Shown here: positions 6,067-13,073 of the stretch, in pieces
Layout of the letters: the number at the start of each line of letters is the position of its first letter
How positions within the stretch are numbered: the first letter of the stretch is position 1
Source of the DNA: a virus
Virus record (IMG/VR): IMGVR_UViG_3300034063_000629
Location: 1 to 20,952 of that record
Reading direction: 5' to 3' (one strand)
DNA length: 20,952 nucleotides
Translations under genes and position numbers: made by a program
Notes under the pieces: generated by a model
Database searches by the model: none
Seen by the model: only the letters and a program-made list of their open reading frames with translations
What the model was told of the DNA's origin: nothing

Positions 6067-7654
6067 CCCTAAAATAGAACGGGCTACGGGGGATGCTGTT
6101 CGCAAAGGTCGCATCGTCACCCCCGAAGGATTTGGGAGTGATGACGAATATATTGCCATGCTTACGGTGTTGATCGAACTGGCACGGCATGATTTCCTTG
6201 CCTACTACCACCTATTCAACCCGCAGGGTCATTCCAGCTTCGTGTTAAGCCGCGTCCACCGCTATTTGATCAGTTTGGTCCAGCGGGTCATGCACGGAGA
6301 GTTGCCCCCGAACACCGCGGTTTCGGTTCCGCCGCAGCACGGGAAAAGCTCCATGCTTTCAATCGAGGCTCCGTCGTGGAGGCTGGGCGATGCGCCTACG
6401 GACCACGTTGCGATTACGGGTTTCAGCCACACGCTCGTTACGAAGTTCTCCAAGGCAATTCGCGCCCGCATGGAATCCCCCCTTTACCAGTTGGTCTTCC
6501 CCGGCGTCCACCCCGTGCGGGGAAGCAACAAGGCGGACGAATGGGTTACAACGCGGGGCGGCGGGGTAGTCGCGAAGTCCGCGGGGTCGAAGCTCACGGG
6601 TCGCCGAGTCGATTGGCTCATCATGGACGACGTTCACGCGGGCCGCGCGGAAGCAGAGTCCGCCGTTTTGCGTCAGAAGGTGATCCAGTGGTATTTCGGT
6701 GACTGCTTCACCCGTCTCCACCCGAAGGCGAAGCAGTTCATCATTGGGACGCGCTGGCACCCCGACGATTTGATCGGGAAGCTGACGAGCGAGGAACACA
6801 TCAACCAGCTAATTGCCGAAGGGCGGGAAGACCAGAAGTTCAATTACATCAACATTCCCGCGTTGGTCGCGGAGGGTGAGGAGGACATCCTTGGCCGCGG
6901 ACCGGACGAAGCCCTCTTCCCCGAGGAACGCCCGCTTTCCTATTTGCAGGGGATTCGCGCCACGATTCCAGCCTACGAGTGGGAAAGTCAGTATTTGGGC
7001 AAGCCCCGGTCGGCGAGCAGTGGGGTGACGGACCTCTCTAGGATTCGCTACGTGAAGATGTCGGACGTTCCTTGGGACGACATTGACGAAATCGTCAGAG
7101 GATGGGACACGGCGTTGAGCGAGCAGCAAACGGCGGACTACACGGCGGGGGCGCTTCTCGGTTATGGGAAGAAGTCGAAGACGATTTATGTCCTCAACAT
7201 GGTTCGGCGTCGTTTGGCGTGGGCGAAAATGCGCTCCCTCATTACGCTGCAAGCCGAGGTCGATTTGCGCGGATACCCGCAGAACATCGCGGCGGTCGAG
7301 GAAGGAGGGGAGGAACCCGAACCCGCCATTCGCGTTCTCCGCATGGGTATGGAGGGTGTCGGCGGTTTCAAGGGTGTCGTTGAGGACGTGCGTGACGCGC
7401 TCCTCGGTCGCGTCAAAGTCGAGTTGAAGAACCCACCGAAGCGTTCAGAGGGAGGCGGAAGCAAGCTGCTCCGCGCTCAATCTTGGCTCAACAAAATCGA
7501 AGCGGGTCAAGTCGTAGTAGTCCAAGCCGAGTGGACGAAAGATTTCATCGACGAGCTTGATACATTCCCAGATGGAAAGCACGACGACCAGATTGACGCC
7601 GTAAGCGTCGCATGGGAAATGCTCGAAAAGCGCGGAAAACTGCTTCTTGCTTGA
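6053..7654 (+). CDS. terL: Terminase large subunit (ATPase and nuclease)
   Basis: This is the motor that cuts concatemeric DNA and pumps it into the prohead. With the start at 6053, the Walker A-like motif is PPQHGKSS (93-100), Walker B is VDWLIMDDVH (186-195), and the coupling motif is FIIGTRWHPDDL (229-240). The nuclease domain begins with VRGWDTA (348-354), has AAVEEGGEE in the middle, and ends with FPDGKHDDQIDA near residue 510, supplying the acidic metal ligands. The length of 533 residues is normal. ATG 6053 and 6056 overlap the end of the small terminase gene; the longer frame from 5999 overlaps it by 68 nt and is less likely. No key residue is missing, so it should be active. Confidence 0.93.
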   Translation: MMRADPKIERATGDAVRKGRIVTPEGFGSDDEYIAMLTVLIELARHDFLAYYHLFNPQGHSSFVLSRVHRYLISLVQRVMHGELPPNTAVSVPPQHGKSSMLSIEAPSWRLGDAPTDHVAITGFSHTLVTKFSKAIRARMESPLYQLVFPGVHPVRGSNKADEWVTTRGGGVVAKSAGSKLTGRRVDWLIMDDVHAGRAEAESAVLRQKVIQWYFGDCFTRLHPKAKQFIIGTRWHPDDLIGKLTSEEHINQLIAEGREDQKFNYINIPALVAEGEEDILGRGPDEALFPEERPLSYLQGIRATIPAYEWESQYLGKPRSASSGVTDLSRIRYVKMSDVPWDDIDEIVRGWDTALSEQQTADYTAGALLGYGKKSKTIYVLNMVRRRLAWAKMRSLITLQAEVDLRGYPQNIAAVEEGGEEPEPAIRVLRMGMEGVGGFKGVVEDVRDALLGRVKVELKNPPKRSEGGGSKLLRAQSWLNKIEAGQVVVVQAEWTKDFIDELDTFPDGKHDDQIDAVSVAWEMLEKRGKLLLA

Positions 7655-7688
7655 GCCTAACAAAGCCATAACCTAACAAATACATAAA

Positions 7689-8282
7689 ATGAGCAATCTC
7701 AGCGGTTCGTTCTTCAAGTATCCCCCGCAAGACGCGGACGAGTTTGAAACCCTATGCCAATACGTTCGTGATTTGCGCCCGAAGACCATTATGGAAATCG
7801 GCTCGCGTCATGGGAGATCCCTCATCCGTCTTGCGGAAGCCTCGATGCCGTCTCTGCGCCGCGTCATCATCGTGGATCTACCAGGGTCTCTTTGGGGCAA
7901 AGCCAATTCGGAACAAGCCCTGAGTGATTGCGCGGAGCATCTTCGGGGTCGTGGGGTTGAGGTTGACTTGCATTTCATCGACTCGCATAGCCGGGAGGCG
8001 CACGCACTTTCCCTTCGCGAAAGAGGATGCGTGGATTTCCTGTTCATCGACGGTGACCACACCTACGAAGGGGTCATGAACGACTACCTCTGGTTTGCCC
8101 CGTGTGTTGTTTCCGGCGGGGTCGTCGCGTTTCATGACGTTTGCGCTACGCCGAACCTGGCTTATCGCGGCAATCGCGTGGAAGTCCCAAGGCTCTGGGA
8201 TGAAATCAAGACGCCAGAGGATGTGGTTTTGCACAAGGTCGGTTCCCCATATGGAATCGGAATCAAGACCATCAAGTATTGA
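7689..8282 (+). CDS. Class I SAM-dependent methyltransferase (Methyltransf_24-like)
   Basis: The protein has a compact Rossmann methyltransferase domain with almost nothing added. Motif I is IMEIGSRHGRSL (34-45). VIIVDLPGSLWG (59-70) supplies the acidic residue that binds the SAM ribose, DFLFIDGDHTYEGVMNDY (116-133) carries the motif IV region, and GGVVAFHDV (143-151) follows. That set, above all IDGDHTYEGV and GG-x3-FHD, is typical of the Methyltransf_24/cephalosporin-hydroxylase-like group, which methylates small molecules or sugars rather than DNA bases. It follows the terminase by 34 nt with a C/A-rich leader (CATAACCTAACAAATAC) and no Shine-Dalgarno sequence. Its place between terminase and portal is unusual and it is not needed for assembly. 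It may modify the same product as the neighbouring sulfotransferase-like protein. Confidence 0.85.
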   Translation: MSNLSGSFFKYPPQDADEFETLCQYVRDLRPKTIMEIGSRHGRSLIRLAEASMPSLRRVIIVDLPGSLWGKANSEQALSDCAEHLRGRGVEVDLHFIDSHSREAHALSLRERGCVDFLFIDGDHTYEGVMNDYLWFAPCVVSGGVVAFHDVCATPNLAYRGNRVEVPRLWDEIKTPEDVVLHKVGSPYGIGIKTIKY

Positions 8283-8307
8283 CCGTTTTGCGGTGGGGGG
8301 CTATACT
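8279..8307 (+). promoter_or_regulatory. Leaderless-type promoter of the sulfotransferase-like gene
   Basis: TTGACC (8279-8284), a 17-nt spacer and TATACT (8302-8307) form a near-consensus promoter. The -10 ends 5 nt before the ATG at 8313, so transcription would start at the start codon. The -35 overlaps the stop codon of the preceding methyltransferase gene. Confidence 0.75.
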
Positions 8308-8312
8308 TCGGC

Positions 8313-9161
8313 ATGAGAACAAATAAGGAGCGGTCAATCATCTTGATCGAAAACCCACTCACCGGAAACGAATCCTTCGCGACGGCGATGGGTCTGAAAG
8401 ACACCCTTGAGTTGGCCAAATATGTCAGGCCAACCGATGCGCGTTCCGTAATGCCGCGTCAAACTTGGGATTCCGCTCAAAAGGTCATTCTGGTGCGCGA
8501 TCCCGTTCAGCGATTGGAGAGTGCCGTGACTCTCGCCTTCCTCAATGCCGGATCAGCGGATTTCAGTGAGCCGTTCAACGATCTACTCATGAGCAGTCGT
8601 GGCGGAAAACCAGAAGAGCGAACAACTGCTGTTCTGGAATTTCTCCAGTCGTCAATGGACCTAGCCCCGGAGTTTTTCCTTCCTCAAAATCGGTGGCTCA
8701 CGGCAAAGTTCGATCTGATTCTCGCTACGAGGGACATCGCGCAATACTTCAACACGGTGGTCGGGAAGTGTTGTTTGAAAAAGAACGCCATCAAGTCCAA
8801 CCCCCAGTATCGCGTTTTTCGTGGAAGCGTAAAATCACCGCTTCTCAAACAGGTCTACGCAGAAGACTACGCCCTGTTTGATCGTCTGCGTGTTTGGTCG
8901 CCTGACCCGCGAATCATTCGATTGGTGGAAGGGAACTGCAAACGGTGTATGCAAAATGAGGGAAAGTTCGATTCCCTGCTAGACGGTCAACAGCTTTCGG
9001 AAGACAACGATCAGCCCGAGACACAAGCAGAGCCTACCCATTCGGATGAAGCTCAAACCGAACCAGAAGTTTTGCACGTTCGTGCAAAACGAAAACGAAG
9101 GAAACCTTCGACAATCGAATCGGAGCTTGAGGTGATTGACACTGATGGCGCGGAGGCGTAA
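8313..9161 (+). CDS. Sulfotransferase-like protein
   Basis: VILVRDPVQRLESA (58-71) matches the R-D-P-x2-R-x2-S motif by which sulfotransferases bind the 3'-phosphate of PAPS. The order of later blocks also fits the Sulfotransfer_2-type family: PQNRWL, FDLILATRDIAQYF and, near the end of the domain, VYAEDYALFDRL. The N-terminal segment ILIENPLTGNESFA (10-23) sits where the 5'-phosphosulfate loop should be, but is not the standard PK-x-G-G-T form, so activity is uncertain. After about residue 225 comes a low-complexity tail, first acidic (Glu, Asp, Gln) then basic (AKRKRRKP). The tail encodes inverted repeat site 4. The gene has its own strong promoter and is inserted between terminase and portal, so it looks like a moron. 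Sulfation of a sugar on DNA or on the particle is a hypothesis. Confidence 0.65.
   Translation: MRTNKERSIILIENPLTGNESFATAMGLKDTLELAKYVRPTDARSVMPRQTWDSAQKVILVRDPVQRLESAVTLAFLNAGSADFSEPFNDLLMSSRGGKPEERTTAVLEFLQSSMDLAPEFFLPQNRWLTAKFDLILATRDIAQYFNTVVGKCCLKKNAIKSNPQYRVFRGSVKSPLLKQVYAEDYALFDRLRVWSPDPRIIRLVEGNCKRCMQNEGKFDSLLDGQQLSEDNDQPETQAEPTHSDEAQTEPEVLHVRAKRKRRKPSTIESELEVIDTDGAEA
9072..9087. repeat. Phage-wide inverted repeat, site 4 (perfect, inside a gene)
   Basis: TTGCACGTTCGTGCAA is a perfect copy. The arms extend to 10 bp each (9069-9078 and 9081-9090), the longest in the window. It lies in the low-complexity 3' end of the sulfotransferase-like gene, 48 nt before the portal promoter. Confidence 0.92.
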
Positions 9162-9164
9162 ACT
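9136..9164 (+). promoter_or_regulatory. Portal promoter
   Basis: A consensus TTGACA (9136-9141), a 17-nt spacer and TAAACT (9159-9164) form the best promoter in the window. The TAA of the -10 is the stop codon of the sulfotransferase-like gene. Transcription would start near 9171, after the ATG at 9145, which favours the portal start at 9190. Confidence 0.75.
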
Positions 9165-9189
9165 GACCCCTAGTAACCGCGCCATACTC

Positions 9190-10686
9190 ATGCCAAATCT
9201 TCTCAACCTTCTTGGATTTTCGAGGAAATCGAAAGTCGCGTCAATCACCCCGGCGGAAGCGGCTATGCTGTCCCGTTTGCCCGACGAGAAGACGCGGGAG
9301 TTCATCGAATACCGCATCGGTGTTCCGATTCACAAGTTTACGGATTACTCCAGCTACATCAACGCCGGGGCGAAAAAAGTATGGGCGGCTATGCGAGCCG
9401 TCAGGCTGATTTCCGCCACGGCGATCAGCGCGAACTTCAAAATCGTGGACACTACGGCGGCGGATGATTCGATGATCGTCCCAATCGGGGCTAAAGACCC
9501 CGATACCGTCGCTTTCGGAAAAGGCAGGTTCCTGACCAAGCCCAACCCCTACGATACTTGGGAAGAGCTAATCGACATGACCGTGGCTCATCTGGAGTTC
9601 ACCGGAAATGCCTACTGGCTCAAGGATGAAACCGATCTGCTCGGTCGCCCTTCCGCGCTATTCCCTCTTCTTCCTCAAAACGTGAAGTGGATTCCTTCGC
9701 TTACGGAGAAGGTTTCTGCCTTCATCTATACGGTCAACGGGAAAGAACTGCGATTTGAACCGGAACAGATTATCCACTTCCGTTATACCAATCCGTCTGA
9801 CTTGATTGCGGGGCTGGGTAGCCTTGAAGCTGCCGAAGACCTCTACCGCGATGCAATGGCGCAGACGGAGATTCGACTGAAGTTCAAGGAGAACGGGGCG
9901 CAACCTTCCGGCGTTATGACGTTGGACGACGGATCTGTTTCTGATGAGGTTGAGTGGGAGAAACTTCGTCGCAAGTTCCATGCGGAATACGCTGGCAAAA
10001 AGAATTCCGGGAAGGTGGCGTTCTTGAACGGCAAGTGGTCCTATCACAAGCTCGGACTCACCATGTCCGAAATGCAGTCGCTTGAGGAATCGAAGTGGAC
10101 CATCGAGCAGATTTTCCTCAACCACGGTGTCCCCCTTTCCATCGCCGGGGTGCAAGGCGCGGCCAATTACGCTACGGCGCGGCAGGATGAAATGAACTTC
10201 CGCCGTTACAAGATCGTGCCGCTCATCGACATCATCGTCGGCAAGATCAACGCGGATGGCTTCATTCAGAAGGTCAGCCCGACGTTCAAGCTCGTCTATG
10301 AACTCTACGGAGTGATTGATACGGAGCAGATTTCCAAGACGCACCTCCCGCTTCTACGCGAAGGCGTCATCACTCGTAACGAATTCCGCGAGCTTCTCGG
10401 TTTCCGTCGCATTGAGAATCCGATTTTGGATCAAATCATGGTCATGAATCACACCATTCCGATTGAGCTTGCGGGTCTTGCAAGTTTGTCGAATGAAGAT
10501 ATGCTGCGTGCCTATGGTGAGCTTGTCGGAGGCGACGTGGAGGAAATCACCAACGAAGGCGGGGGCAACGGAAGCGGTGGTGACGAGGGCGAGGAGGAAG
10601 AGGATGACCCGAAGGGGAGTATGACGCTCATCCCGCCGAAGAAGTCGAAGAGCTATCCGGCAAAACCCAAGAAGCGTAGGCGTTGA
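9190..10686 (+). CDS. Portal protein (HK97 type)
   Basis: The portal is the dodecameric ring at one capsid vertex through which DNA passes. Diagnostic blocks are present: FTGNAYWLKDE (about 137-147), FPLLPQNVKWIP, EQIIHFRYTNPSDLIAGLG, KENGAQPSGVM, and the stretch from LEESKWTIEQIFLNHGVP to GAANYATARQDE (about 300-340), which is the hallmark of HK97-type portals. The 498-residue length fits. The C-terminus is acidic and Gly-rich, then ends in a basic tail (PAKPKKRRR). I use ATG 9190 because the promoter at 9136-9164 would start RNA near 9171; ATG 9145 adds 15 residues but lies inside the promoter spacer. There is no Shine-Dalgarno sequence. The stop overlaps the start of the MuF-like gene. Confidence 0.92.
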   Translation: MPNLLNLLGFSRKSKVASITPAEAAMLSRLPDEKTREFIEYRIGVPIHKFTDYSSYINAGAKKVWAAMRAVRLISATAISANFKIVDTTAADDSMIVPIGAKDPDTVAFGKGRFLTKPNPYDTWEELIDMTVAHLEFTGNAYWLKDETDLLGRPSALFPLLPQNVKWIPSLTEKVSAFIYTVNGKELRFEPEQIIHFRYTNPSDLIAGLGSLEAAEDLYRDAMAQTEIRLKFKENGAQPSGVMTLDDGSVSDEVEWEKLRRKFHAEYAGKKNSGKVAFLNGKWSYHKLGLTMSEMQSLEESKWTIEQIFLNHGVPLSIAGVQGAANYATARQDEMNFRRYKIVPLIDIIVGKINADGFIQKVSPTFKLVYELYGVIDTEQISKTHLPLLREGVITRNEFRELLGFRRIENPILDQIMVMNHTIPIELAGLASLSNEDMLRAYGELVGGDVEEITNEGGGNGSGGDEGEEEEDDPKGSMTLIPPKKSKSYPAKPKKRRR

Positions 10687-11624
10687 TGAACACGCCAGGT
10701 AACCTCCGATCTTCAGCCCTTGTTCTTCCAGTGATTGACCCAGACGCACTCGCGTCGGTCATAACGCTGCGATACCTGCACGGTGGCAAATCACTTCGCG
10801 TGAAGGACGCGAACGAGTCGTTGCGGTTGCTCCAACTCATCTATCGCGGTGAAGCAATGCGTGGGCTACTGTCCCCTGTCGAGAAGACGCTGGAAAGCTA
10901 CGTCCTCTCCATTTGTGAGACCGTGGAGCGGTCCTATCGTTCCATCTATGGGTCTCGCTCCGCGGTCAAAGCCCCGGAGAGTCATCATATCCCACCGGAC
11001 GCGATGCGTGCCATCTGGGAATCAGCCCTCGAAAGTAACGAGCGAGGAGCTAGGTTGGAGAACGTGCTGAACATTCAGTCCATGCACAACGAGGTAAGCG
11101 AGCGTGCTTATCGTGCGGCGGCAGAGATCATGCAAGTCGATGTTCGCCCTTCGTTGATTTCGGAAGTGGCCGCTCGCTCCGCTTCACGAACCCCGCTCAT
11201 CGCCGGGATTCTGGAAACGACCAAGAATGCCGTTCGGACAGTGGTGGAGGCAGCAATTCGTGCAGGTAAAAGCGTTCGTGATACGATTGCCGCAGTTCGT
11301 GACAAGGCCACGAAGATTGCAAAGGGTCGAAGCGGCGTGATTGCCAGAACGGAATCCGTCCGCGCCACGAACGTCGGCGTAGGCTTGGCGGCAAAACACA
11401 GTTGGGCAGTAACTCATATCAGTGTCGTTGGATGCACGCAGGTCGAATGGCGCGGCCCCGCCTTCTACCGTGGCTTGCCGACGTGCAATATTCAAAACGT
11501 CCCAGCGCAAGATGCGGAAACGCTGGACTGGCACCCTAACCACACAGGGTTCTTGGCAATTTCTGGAACAATCAATCCTGACGGTAGTGTTCCAAATCTG
11601 CCTCTTCTTGCTGGTTCTGCGTGA
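10686..11624 (+). CDS. MuF-like minor head protein
   Basis: The protein resembles the phage Mu F / SPP1 gp7 family of minor capsid proteins that bind the portal and take part in head assembly or DNA ejection. A mostly helical first two thirds leads to GVIARTESVRATNVGVGLA (about 218-236), the usual start of the MuF signature. A Cys/Trp/His region ends in LDWHPNHTGFLA, comparable to the H-P-N-C end of the family motif. The family normally has paired Cys residues here; this one has only some of them, so metal binding may be lost. The start ATG overlaps the portal stop (TGATG), which implies coupled translation. The stop is followed at the next base by inverted repeat site 5. Confidence 0.75.
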   Translation: MNTPGNLRSSALVLPVIDPDALASVITLRYLHGGKSLRVKDANESLRLLQLIYRGEAMRGLLSPVEKTLESYVLSICETVERSYRSIYGSRSAVKAPESHHIPPDAMRAIWESALESNERGARLENVLNIQSMHNEVSERAYRAAAEIMQVDVRPSLISEVAARSASRTPLIAGILETTKNAVRTVVEAAIRAGKSVRDTIAAVRDKATKIAKGRSGVIARTESVRATNVGVGLAAKHSWAVTHISVVGCTQVEWRGPAFYRGLPTCNIQNVPAQDAETLDWHPNHTGFLAISGTINPDGSVPNLPLLAGSA

Positions 11625-11640
11625 TTGCACGAACGTGCAA
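11625..11640. repeat. Phage-wide inverted repeat, site 5 (perfect)
   Basis: TTGCACGAACGTGCAA is a perfect copy with an AA spacer. It begins directly after the MuF-like stop codon and ends 7 nt before a -35-like TTGCGT, the spacing shared with sites 1 and 6. Confidence 0.92.
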
Positions 11641-11647
11641 ATTTGTG

Positions 11648-11675
11648 TTGCGTCGATTTTCGTGGGTGTTAAGAT
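11648..11675 (+). promoter_or_regulatory. Leaderless-type promoter of the prohead protease gene
   Basis: TTGCGT (11648-11653), a 16-nt spacer and TAAGAT (11670-11675) form a promoter with a weak -35. The -10 ends 6 nt before the ATG at 11682. The weak -35 next to the inverted repeat is compatible with activation by a bound regulator. Confidence 0.55.
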
Positions 11676-11681
11676 TTCGAT

Positions 11682-12917
11682 ATGTCCAAGCTAGTGAAAG
11701 TCAAACGTGCTGCGGGGATTCACCGGAAGACTCAGGTGATCCCGCCCCCGGCACCTCCGCTGCGTCCATCGCTTGTCGGAAAGACCGTTCGCTATCGCCT
11801 TGGATTCGGTGACGAGATGATCGAGGTCATCGGGTTGGTCCGCGACGTGAAGGGTGGCGCGGCAACGGTGTCCCCGACTATCCCAAACCCGGACGGGGTT
11901 TTGTATGTCTCGAAAGACGCCACGTTCACGCTCCCTGTCGATCAACTCGACATCATTGACGCTCGTTGCAGGGCTGACCGCAATGTCAAAGCGTTCGAGA
12001 CTCGCGACCCTCTTGAAACAACTAAAGCGGCAAGAGAAGTCAAGTCAGACGGTATCATCGTGGATTTTCAAGACGTTACTTTTGAGGGCTATGGCTCTAC
12101 GTTCAAAAACGTGACGCCGGAAGATCGAGATGGCGATTACATCATGCAAGGAGCATTCGACCGAACGCTTCGTCAGTTCATGGAGAACCCCGTTATGCTT
12201 ACCGATCACACTCGTTCGGTTAAGAATCTGATGGGGCGGTATGACAAGATTTCGGTCAATAATCGTGGCTTGGCCCTTCGCGGAATCGTGACCAATTCTC
12301 CTCACCCGGATGCTGTCCATGTTCGCTTCCAGATCATGGAGAAGGCATTGAAGACTCTCAGCATCGGTGGGTTCTTCTACTACATGGATGACTACAAGGG
12401 CATCGAGGAGATCGAATTGCACGAAACCAGCCTCGTCGTCATTCCCGCCAACCCTGACGCAAGTTTCAGCGTTCGTTCCATCACGGAAGAAGTTTCTGCA
12501 AAGGCATTTCAGCGGTATCGAACGCTGAATGGCGGAGAACTTCGGCAGTCCGAGGAGTCTATTCTGGCTGAAAAAGCACCGCCGTCGTTGATCGCGCCAT
12601 CCTTCATGGCGGCTTCTGCCAAGCGAGGACTGCGCCTTCATGAGGAGGGCTATTCCGGCGAAGGCTTGAAACCCGCCACCGTTGCGGACGCTACCCGAAT
12701 GGCCAACGGAGAAGCTCTCAGCGAAGATAAATGGCGAAGGATTGGACCGTGGATCGCGCGTCATATTGGCGATCTTGAAGCGGTGGACGGGGATGAGATC
12801 ACTCCTGGTCTTGTCGCTATGCTGCTTTGGGGCGGCGGGGCGTCTAACGCAACTGCTCGCCGCGCTCAATCTTACGCGGAACGTCTTGTCGAACGTATTG
12901 ATGCGCAGAACGCGTAA
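11682..12917 (+). CDS. Prohead protease (HK97 S78 family) with extra N- and C-terminal domains
   Basis: The protease should cut the capsid N-terminal region during head maturation. Its core is at residues about 125-265: FEGYGSTFKNVTPEDRDGD (134-152), catalytic His176 in MLTDHTRS, catalytic Ser227 in LSIGGFF, and IEEIELHETSLVVIPANPDA (241-260), which supplies the acidic member. Residues about 28-92 form a small beta-rich, SH3-like segment (VGKTVRYRLGFGDEMIEVIG) not usual in the family. Residues about 314-405 form a second added domain: RGLRLHEEGYSGEGL, ADATRMANGE, KWRRIGPWIARHIGDL, ITPGLVAMLLWGGG and RRAQSYAERLVER. I have seen similar blocks fused to phage head proteins; their function is unknown to me. 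At 411 residues it is about twice the HK97 protease length. Confidence 0.88.
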   Translation: MSKLVKVKRAAGIHRKTQVIPPPAPPLRPSLVGKTVRYRLGFGDEMIEVIGLVRDVKGGAATVSPTIPNPDGVLYVSKDATFTLPVDQLDIIDARCRADRNVKAFETRDPLETTKAAREVKSDGIIVDFQDVTFEGYGSTFKNVTPEDRDGDYIMQGAFDRTLRQFMENPVMLTDHTRSVKNLMGRYDKISVNNRGLALRGIVTNSPHPDAVHVRFQIMEKALKTLSIGGFFYYMDDYKGIEEIELHETSLVVIPANPDASFSVRSITEEVSAKAFQRYRTLNGGELRQSEESILAEKAPPSLIAPSFMAASAKRGLRLHEEGYSGEGLKPATVADATRMANGEALSEDKWRRIGPWIARHIGDLEAVDGDEITPGLVAMLLWGGGASNATARRAQSYAERLVERIDAQNA

Positions 12918-12958
12918 CGACTGATACAGCGGTGCGAAAACCAAGTTAATCAATACAC

Positions 12959-12986
12959 TTGACGATTTCTATTTTCCCCCTACTTT
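12959..12986 (+). promoter_or_regulatory. Candidate capsid promoter
   Basis: TTGACG (12959-12964), a 16-nt spacer and TACTTT (12981-12986) resemble a promoter in a pyrimidine-rich stretch. The leader to the ATG at 13074 would be about 80 nt and ends in C/A-rich sequence. The tail tube promoter at 18557 has the same -35 hexamer. Confidence 0.45.
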
Positions 12987-13073
12987 TTTTAAAGCAATTT
13001 TCTCCTAAAGTGTCGCGTCATAATCCGGCGTGGTCGATCAGCAGAAGCCCAACCAAAAACTAAGACAATACCC

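Noticed and set aside
12045-12953. A 302-codon open frame on the - strand over the protease gene
   Set aside because: It overlaps a well-supported S78 protease with intact catalytic residues and has no recognisable features.
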